DNA from: Hypoxylon rubiginosum
Lineage: Eukaryota; Ascomycota; Sordariomycetes; Xylariales; Hypoxylaceae
Length of the DNA: 64,000 nt
Reading direction: 5' to 3'
Assembly: GCA_902806565.1 (NCBI GenBank)
Contig: CADCXA010000029.1
Location: 372,001-436,000 of the forward strand
A program made the translations under genes and the position numbers. Numbering within the stretch: position 1 is the first letter of the stretch; the number at the start of each line of letters is the position of its first letter. Shown here one piece after another: positions 57,201-64,000 of this stretch. Below the pieces are notes generated by a model, which was given only the letters and a program-made list of their open reading frames with translations, made no database searches and was not told the DNA's origin.

Positions 57201-59734
57201 TAGCGCATCTTGTAAGAGATCACCTAGTGAGCCTCGTACCGGCCACTCATCTGTGGCTAGGACTTGAAGGACGGTGTTAGAAGAAGCAGCGAGCATGCTG
57301 TGAATCTTTAGGGCTAGCTCCTTAGTGATAGGGGCTAAGTGACCCCGCCGGAGGATATCAGCGACGGTCAGTTTCTTGGGTGTTGTCCTCCTCACAGATG
57401 CCAAGTGCTGCTCGAATCGGGACCACGTGCCAGAAACGTCAACGGGGTTATCGATGTGTGTTTCTAAGCCTAGTGCGGCAGCAACTTTAGCGCATTCCTC
57501 CCAGCTGTTTAGGGGCATCACTGCAAGACGGTCGCCAGGCATAAACGTGATACCAGTGTCTTGAATATCAAGAGTGACGAGAGCAATCGACCGCGTTGCA
57601 TCAGAATCGACATGAGACCGATTCAAAATTCTGGTAACGTAGCGGCATTCTTCGAAAGTCCCCCTCATCTGATGCGGTTCTACTGTTAGATTGCCACCTG
57701 TATAGTGTATGAAGTTAGCCCTATTCGTGTAGCGAAGATTTTAACAGAAACGCGTATGACTTACGGTAAGGTTCAAGGCGCTCCTTCATGGCATCTGAGA
57801 ACTGTTTATGAGTCTCTTCCCACGGACGAGCGCCATCGGCAGCACCTGATAGACCGTTCGTTTCCGTCCGCCCAGTCTTTGCAGCGATTTCTAGAATCCC
57901 AAAGACTTTATAGCGGTGGGCGCCCATGAAGCCTCGTTCGCCTGTATATGCCTCCACAATGCCATCCATGACTCCCATTAGCCGCGGATCGCCGGATTGT
58001 TGCACGAATTCGGGGATGCGGTAGTGATACTCGATGGCGGCAATGAAAGCGCGGAGATTTGAAGGTAGCCAGGCTCGAAGATGAACACCCTCGTTTCCAA
58101 GGAAGGAAGAATACCTATTATGTGTTAGTTTCATCAGGTTTATAACAACTGCACGTAGTGTATCATAGAATATTCTCACTTTTTCCGGCCTAGAAATGCA
58201 TCCATGACAAGGTACGGCGGGAATTGCAATCCCGAAGAAGCTGGGCATCTCCTGGATAAAGGTGCCGAGAATTTGGCCCAACGAACCCACTGGTGAACCG
58301 GGACATAATTCTCGCCAGAGTTGGGGTTGACATTGATGGAATGGAAAGCGTTCGGCATGCGTTCTAGAATCTCCTTTAATCGGATCATCTCTCGTAGGAG
58401 CCCTTCGACGTTCTTGGTCATCACATGCTCTTGGCAGGCGGCGATTGCGTCAGGTCCATGTTGGAAGGATGCTGTGAAGGTGTCAGTGTCGAAGTTGCGA
58501 ATAGGGGGTGATTATATCCAGGTACCTGATGTGTCGGCACAACCTTTGAGAAAAGCGATCTCAGCTTTCTCACCAAACGAAGACCATCGGAGGTCTATAT
58601 TTTCAAAGCGTGCGACGTAAGGATAATTTGACGTAGGGTCCTTGACTTTGAGGTTGTAGGATGACTGGTCGGGAAATGTGAGGTGAGGCAGCGTTCGACC
58701 CATACGGCGCGAGATTTGATAATACGGTAACGCTACGCACCGCGGGATACCGACTAGCTCTTCACCAAGATCATCGCCCATCGGAACATTGGGCTTCTTC
58801 TTTTTGGTCCGAGTCGAAGTGATACCTTCGGTGCCGTCATTTTTCAACTCGTAGCGATAAATAGAACATAACACTATATCATCGAGGTTAGTAATTATAC
58901 TTTATGGCTGATTCCTCCCTCGGGGGCTCGTGATCCAACTTGTTCAGAACAATCGTTCGTAGCCAGCAATGGGAAAAGGAGCCATCAAGCATTAAGAGGC
59001 TTACTTACTCCCTAAGGCTACTAAAGCCGCCCAAAGAGCTTGGTCCGGGATTACTTCCTTGGTGCCTTCTACGAGAGGTAGAGCTGCGACGGACTCTAAA
59101 GCACGCCCTCTAGCGACACATCCAGGCATTCGATCCATCAAATCCGACCATATCCGACCTGGTGTTTTCGCCAAGGCACCAGCAGCCTCTTCGTAATCCG
59201 GCGGGCAGAAACCGTGTTCTGCGCTGAGATAACCATCGAGCCAACCAGTCTTGGGGCCAATCTCTTCCGCTCTTAACATGACTTGCCGAGCCGGTGCTCC
59301 TAAGGCAACAGCCAATAAGTCCTGCTCATGGACATTAAAGGCATCGAGCTCTGCTTGAGTCTTGACCATCCCAATTTCCTCAACAGATGGGATATTGGCG
59401 TATAGTAACTGATTTATTGCCTTGCGTTCTCTATTTACGATATGTTTAGCTGGTGTATGTTAGTGAATTAGTGAGTCGAGCGAGTTCATACCTCATCCGG
59501 AGCCATTCTCCGACATCAACGCCTCGCGGAATCTAATACTGTTAGTTTTGGTCGGGACATAGAGGCTGTCCAACGTACATCGAATGCTGCATGAATATCT
59601 CCTGCTGACTGACCATAACCCGAAAAGGCGCAACCTCGAGGTCCCATTCGACTATTACTTCTACTCGAACCTGCATGGCCGGCTGGACATCTTCCTCCGA
59701 CGGAACCGGATACAGGGCACGACTGTTCGGACAT
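54231..59734 (-). CDS. IDO-like / CPR-type reductase / cytochrome b5 fusion protein
   Basis: Predicted 1691 residues from exons 59734-59579, 59532-59492, 59430-59009, 58873-58526, 58471-58180, 58114-57765 and 57697-54231. Residues 1-52 are Cys/Ser/Gly-rich. About 60-536 resemble indoleamine 2,3-dioxygenase (heme): ALVALG then CSIYRYE, LPSNLRAFIAAIE, and FMGAHRYKV, where His486 aligns with the proximal heme ligand; the usual GTGGT loop is not conserved (GLSGAADGARPWEE instead). About 547-980 are a CPR-type FAD/NADPH reductase: RTYSIASY (732-739), GGSGIAPFRSF (819-829), YVCGS (931-935), ending in RRFMLDVF. About 991-1071 are cytochrome b5 with HPGG (His1027) and His1051 as heme ligands. About 1077-1400 is an unrecognised helical region; the rest is a Ser/Gln-rich tail. 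No FMN domain is seen, so b5 may relay electrons to the IDO heme. Substrate unknown. Confidence 0.85.
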
Positions 59735-61025
59735 GATTATTATCGTAGTGTCTTATGATTCGCAAAATTAGGGAATATCTTGAGCCGGACAAAATTTGAA
59801 GGATAATAAAGCCGCCAGGGCAGAAGTAAATACACCGCCAGGGCAAAGCTAAAGAGAGGACTGTATGTTCTATCGTGTAAAAGACAACAGGAACATTGTG
59901 AAGTAGCCCGAGTGCAGTGAGATGCAATGATATTCTATCAAATAGCCATAGTCTTCACAAGACCGAAGCTTGACTTCGGTGGAGACATGTTCTAGCCAAC
60001 CGTTTAGGAGGAGGCTCCTATCTTAACAAGACCCTAGTACAGAAGAGTGTAATTAGTGGCATCCACGACGGAGATGCTTGCGCTGCAAGGCTAGATAGAC
60101 GAAGATCATCTTCGCGACGCGTCACCCTCTCCTATATCCTCTAACGGCGCTTGTTGTCCAATAGAGGAGGCTGTCATCGATCAAGCCCAACCCGAAGCGA
60201 AACGTGCCAAGCTGGACAAAAGCTGGCATGGGTTGAAGAGAAATATATAAGTCACCGGGGTAGAAGCTTGGCGAGCTGTAGTTTGAAAGAGTTTGCGCGT
60301 TTCGTCGGTAAAAACGAACCTACCAGGTAGACAAATACAGGACTTGGGAAAGGCTGAACTAGAAGCTGAATTCAAGTCTCGCTGTGGTTCTGATCGGGAA
60401 CCTGACTACGACTACATGAATATCTCAAGCTTCTGTCATGTGATGGGTAAGTGCCATGGCCGTTTTCTCTTTCGAGATAGTTGCCTCCTAAGATAACAAG
60501 GGGGGCTTATAAATAATTTCGGGAAATATCACGTTAATGATCAACGGAAGCCATGCATTCCCGTAGATGAGCCATAGATGAATCCTGTCCCTAATGGCAA
60601 GCTCATCAGGTCAGAATTCGACTCAGGCTTAGCTCTCCTAGGTCGTCTGTCCTCTGGTCATCACGCCTTGCCCCACTGATTTACCCACGCTTTTGTTTTG
60701 GCATCGATTCGAAGACGGGAACCGTCACGCCGGCACTCTGGATGTCTCGATTGGTATCATGACCATTGAGACTGGTTCTCGAATAGGAAATATCTCCTAG
60801 TCCCCCTTAAGCTCAAGTCCAGGGGAGTGTTTTTCCTACGATGCTGGTCAACTGAATTTAATAATCGCTAACAAGTTTGAAGTGAATGGGTCTCTGGGAT
60901 CTGGAATTCTGGGCGTTAAATGCCAAGACGCGGCTCCATCCCTTCTTTTAAAATTCTTCGAAAAGAAGCAGGATGGAAGGTAGCATTTGACGGGCATTTG
61001 ACGGGTTACAGGGATTAAACCATGT

Positions 61026-61049
61026 GCCGGGGCGGCCCTTAGCCCCGGC
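61026..61049. repeat. GC-only perfect hairpin (8-bp stem, 8-nt loop)
   Basis: GCCGGGGC, an 8-base loop, then GCCCCGGC. The arms are exact reverse complements, in otherwise AT-rich intergenic DNA. Confidence 0.85.
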
Positions 61050-61370
61050 GTGGGATAGCTCGTGAAACAGTGTTATTAGCCTCATCAAACAGCCCATTAC
61101 CTAATGTTTATTGGCACTTTTATGTGCTTATGCTAGGAGTTGGTACTGTATATACTATTAGAATACACGGTGCATTTTTTGCTTGATTACTTGACTTACG
61201 GTTCGGATCGCCTGATCTTCAAGCAGCTCCATCGCTCATAATTCTTCCAATGACCCAGCTGATGTGCGAGTCTATTCAGTTAGGTACCTCATAACTGTTA
61301 TGAATATAATCGCTTCCTCTGGTGAAAAATACTAGAGCACTGTCTTGATCAAATAAGGGGCTACATAGCC

Positions 61371-61478
61371 AGAAAAAGGGGAACAGCCAGATAGCGCTGT
61401 TAGGAATCGAACCTAAGACCCCTTAGAAAAAGGGGAACAGCCAGATAGCGCTGATAGGAATCGAACCTAACACCCCTC
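61371..61478 (-). repeat. Two tandem 54-bp copies with tRNA 3'-half / B-box sequence
   Basis: Units 61371-61424 and 61425-61478 differ at only a few bases. On the minus strand each contains TTAGGTTCGATTCCTA, a T-arm with the RNA polymerase III B-box GGTTCGATTCC. No anticodon arm or 5' acceptor strand could be paired, so these look like tRNA-derived fragments, not functional genes. Confidence 0.75.
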
Positions 61479-62145
61479 ATGTATAAGATACATTCCAGTC
61501 CCTTATAATATCCTAAGTATAGCGTGCGGGCTTGAAATAGTTATGAAGTATACCCACATCAAAAGACTATTACTGACTTGCGATATTTTTTTTCTTCGCA
61601 AATGCACGAGTCATGAAAACCAATTCTCGATCAAGTAGTCGTTTCGTGCAACACCAGTCCATACCGTCGATCAGAACGCCGAAGTGAAACGGCCTACCTC
61701 CCTACCCAGATACACTCCTATTTTTAACAATCCCAAAACGTCAATTGCCAAGCTAACATAACCTGGTGTAATCGTTTCAAAGTTCCAACTAGAGCTTTCA
61801 AAACTCAATTCGCCTTACTTGAGGCTTGAGGCATATTGAATTGGCATGATTCTTGAATACATCGTCATGTATGGTGTTATTGCGCAATTCCCACTTTGGT
61901 GCTTTGATTAATGTGAATGTAAAAGTTAGTTTAACACGACTGTGGTAGAACGACTGTGGTAGAAGTGTTGTAGCATCAGTGTTAGTACCACCCAGATATC
62001 ACAAAGATTCCTCATATCGTGCAATCAATAATTACCAGAGTTTGAATTGGAAATGCGTCTTCATTCAGCCGATCGATGACCATCGTGGTCGGGTATCATA
62101 TGTTTCAGGTACCTTAGATAGGTACCTTCTATCCGTGATTCCTAC

Positions 62146-63702
62146 TCATGAGATTTTGCTCTTCTTCGGTGATACGGCTTGTTCGCCCTCAGCCTTACTG
62201 ACGGACTCCTTTTTCCGCTTCTTCCCTTGGAGTAATTCGCGCTTTTCCCGTTTCCGCGCCTCCTTGTCTAAGCTGCCGATGACTTTGCTTTCCTTACCAC
62301 ATGGCCACATCTCGAAAGCTGCCATCTCCTGCGCCTCTGTCCATTCCTGCGGCAGCACAGCGAAGACGAGATATGAAGTATGCGTCTTCAGCTCGGGATC
62401 AGTTCGGTGAGCCAGCCTCCCGGCCATCCAAGGTTTGACTGATAGCGAATCGTCAGTGCCATTCTTCAGCGAAGTGCCCTTGCTCTTGCCATTCCCGTTT
62501 CCATTACTATGCTTATTATGATTCGCCGTCTCATCATCGTCATCTTCATCCATATTGGCATCAGCATCATGAGTCTGGCCATGGAACTTTTTGAATCGAC
62601 CCTCGATCTCCTTTAGCTTCCCGACAGCCTCTTCGACATTGGCTGCTGTTTGGTTCATCCCTCGCTCTCCTGGAGGCAGATTCAAGCCAACACGCTCTCG
62701 CGAGACGATAATTCTTCTGTGCGCGACTTCGACCATCTCAATTTCCATCCAGCCTAGCCGACGCATAACATCGATGGTCTTGGTGACTTGCTCAATGCAA
62801 GGAGAGAATGTACAGATATGAGCGGTCCGATCCGCACGTAAAGGTGATTTCCATCCAGATTCGGTGGTATTAAGGGTATCCAGTTCTCCGGTTGATAGTT
62901 CAGATGGCGTTGGTTTTCTTCTCGATAGGTGAGGAAGGGCCTTCCAAGGTGCCGGTAGGTCCAAAAAAACACATTCCGCCTCTGGGCTCTCGCCATGAAC
63001 GAGGAAGCCGTCCTTATAAACGTCTCGGTGGGTAATATCAACTATTCCTTCTAATCGATGATCCTCGATCTCTTTTCGCATCTTTTGATATCGGTCCTGG
63101 TTGAACTCGAAGCTGAACACTTTCCCTTTCGCATCGTGCGCGTGCTTAGGAGAGCCATTATAGACAGCCCTGGCAGAAGCATGCGTGAAGCTGCCACTTC
63201 CAGCACCTGCTTCTATTATTTTCATACCGGGCCGCGCACGTATCCGATGTAAGATGTAGCTATAATCGGGCGTATAGACTACTTGAGTTCGATGCGGTAG
63301 ACTTGTTGTCCATATTTCTGGTGTCGGTGGGAGTATGTGAATAAAACCACTCGGAGCAGTTCTGAGGTCTTTCGTCGTGGTGACCTCTGAGGTAGGAGAT
63401 CCTGCACCATTATTCGAGGCTTCGCCGTCCGCGCTGCTGTCAAGCTTTCGCTTCCTGCCTCGAGAGCCGGTATCGACGATGGAGGCGCGTATTTGAGAAC
63501 CCCAAGGTTTATCGAGTAGAGTGGAGTGAGGGAACGACCCGAATCGTGTGTTGATGACCGCCCCTTCGGCATATCCGTCAACAGTACCTGATGCATCTTG
63601 GAGATAGACGGGTTGGATACTGTCGCGAGATACATGTGCTAGGGCGAGTGAATTCGGTCTTGTTCGAGGCCCAGGGTCAAGAAAGGGCGAGATGCCCGCC
63701 AT
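62146..63702 (-). CDS. trm61: tRNA (adenine-58-N1)-methyltransferase catalytic subunit Trm61
   Basis: Single exon, 518 residues. Trm61 with Trm6 forms m1A58 in the T-loop of tRNAs, needed for initiator tRNA stability. The N-terminal barrel region is followed by HILPPTPEIWTTSLPHRTQV and YTPDYSYIL, both family signatures. SAM-binding motif I is EAGAGSGSFTH. The motif IV region is VFLDLPAPWKAL, and the motif-like CTFSPCIEQVTKTID is the conserved substrate helix. Length is above yeast Trm61 (383) because of a Lys/Ser-rich insert near residues 70-115 and an Asp/Asn-rich insert (MDEDDDDETANHNKHSNGNG). The tail is Lys-rich (KKRKKESVSKAEGE), nuclear-localisation-like. The start is the first ATG in frame; the open frame to 63804 has no earlier ATG. 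Confidence 0.95.
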   Translation of the reverse strand: MAGISPFLDPGPRTRPNSLALAHVSRDSIQPVYLQDASGTVDGYAEGAVINTRFGSFPHSTLLDKPWGSQIRASIVDTGSRGRKRKLDSSADGEASNNGAGSPTSEVTTTKDLRTAPSGFIHILPPTPEIWTTSLPHRTQVVYTPDYSYILHRIRARPGMKIIEAGAGSGSFTHASARAVYNGSPKHAHDAKGKVFSFEFNQDRYQKMRKEIEDHRLEGIVDITHRDVYKDGFLVHGESPEAECVFLDLPAPWKALPHLSRRKPTPSELSTGELDTLNTTESGWKSPLRADRTAHICTFSPCIEQVTKTIDVMRRLGWMEIEMVEVAHRRIIVSRERVGLNLPPGERGMNQTAANVEEAVGKLKEIEGRFKKFHGQTHDADANMDEDDDDETANHNKHSNGNGNGKSKGTSLKNGTDDSLSVKPWMAGRLAHRTDPELKTHTSYLVFAVLPQEWTEAQEMAAFEMWPCGKESKVIGSLDKEARKREKRELLQGKKRKKESVSKAEGEQAVSPKKSKIS

Positions 63703-64000
63703 ATTAAATGCCTTAGCCCGAACGTGTATTAATATTGTAGAGGAATTGGCTCGAAGGTACAATAAAAGGAATACGTCGAGTTTGGAGCTTGACAAAATCC
63801 TCAAATTGCTTGTCGAGCTTCAATCTGGAGAAAAAAAAAAGGATACAAGGGTAGGTAAGAAATCTGAATGGCTATTGATAACGCTAATCGCTAATACTCA
63901 GTCGCGGCTTGGAGGGGCAGAGGGGTAAACGGACCCTAGAAGCCCGAAATCTGCAAGGCTGTACCACCTATCGATTTGCTATAGAGGTACAGACGGTTAC
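63703..64000. other. Upstream region of Trm61
   Basis: 298 bp of promoter with an A-run (63829-63840). No gene seen; the window ends here. Confidence 0.5.

Larger units (their letters stand above)
59735..62145. other. Intergenic, IDO fusion to Trm61
   Basis: A 2.4-kb stretch with the IDO-fusion promoter, a GC-rich hairpin (61026-61049) and a doubled 54-bp unit with a tRNA-like B-box (61371-61478), both listed separately. A 67-codon frame (60293-60496) has no support. The Trm61 3' UTR lies at the right end. Confidence 0.5.

Overview
This window is nuclear DNA from a filamentous ascomycete (Pezizomycotina, most likely a Sordariomycete). Genes are split by short introns (mostly 50-180 bp) with GTRNGT donors and CTRAC-type branch points. 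There are no operons. The gene set is typical of moulds: Vac8, Snf4, SNW/Prp45, Dfg5/Dcw1-type GH76, GH16 glucanase, Tim22, Imp1. Intergenic DNA is AT-richer than the coding exons and is full of a recurring palindromic TACCTAGGTA-like motif. Exon borders were worked out by hand from splice signals, reading frame and family conservation; they are predictions, not transcript evidence.

Layout. 0.3-1.1 kb: p24/Erp cargo receptor (+). 2.0-3.8 kb: SNW/Prp45 splicing factor (+). 5.7-7.1 kb: membrane-anchored GH16 endo-beta-glucanase (+). 7.5-7.8 kb: small secreted protein (-). 9.4-10.1 kb: Tim22 (-). 10.9-12.1 kb: SET/NAP histone chaperone (+). 13.5-15.0 kb: GH76 mannanase (+). 15.5-16.5 kb: mitochondrial IF3 (-), divergent from Imp1 at 17.0-17.6 kb (+). 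18.2-20.3 kb: Vac8 (-). 23.9-25.4 kb: Snf4 (+). 26.2-30.2 kb: RhoGAP with a coiled-coil tail (+). 31.6-33.4 kb: Dcr2-like metallophosphoesterase (+). 34.4-41.0 kb: three minus-strand paralogues of an unrecognised family. 43.2-44.1 kb: nitroreductase-like protein (-). 46.8-48.6 kb: diflavin-reductase-type oxidoreductase without an FMN domain (-). 52.3-53.9 kb: FAD monooxygenase (+). 54.2-59.7 kb: a predicted 1691-residue fusion of an IDO-like domain, a CPR-type reductase, cytochrome b5 and a long C-terminal region (-). 62.1-63.7 kb: Trm61 tRNA m1A methyltransferase (-).

Most genes up to 34 kb, and Trm61, are conserved housekeeping or cell-wall genes. The stretch from 34 to 60 kb is more accessory and gene-sparse, and holds the most unusual signals: (1) the paralogue family, in which two of three members carry an in-frame TAG. 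In one of them the TAG stands exactly where the other two encode a conserved Trp, so UAG-to-UGG mRNA editing, RIP-type mutation or readthrough should be tested. (2) Two introns of the FAD monooxygenase that are homologous to each other, resembling introner-like elements. (3) The self-contained heme dioxygenase/flavoreductase/cytochrome b5 fusion, close to further flavoenzymes. No CRISPR array, no complete transposon, no convincing tRNA or rRNA gene, and no PKS or NRPS gene was seen.
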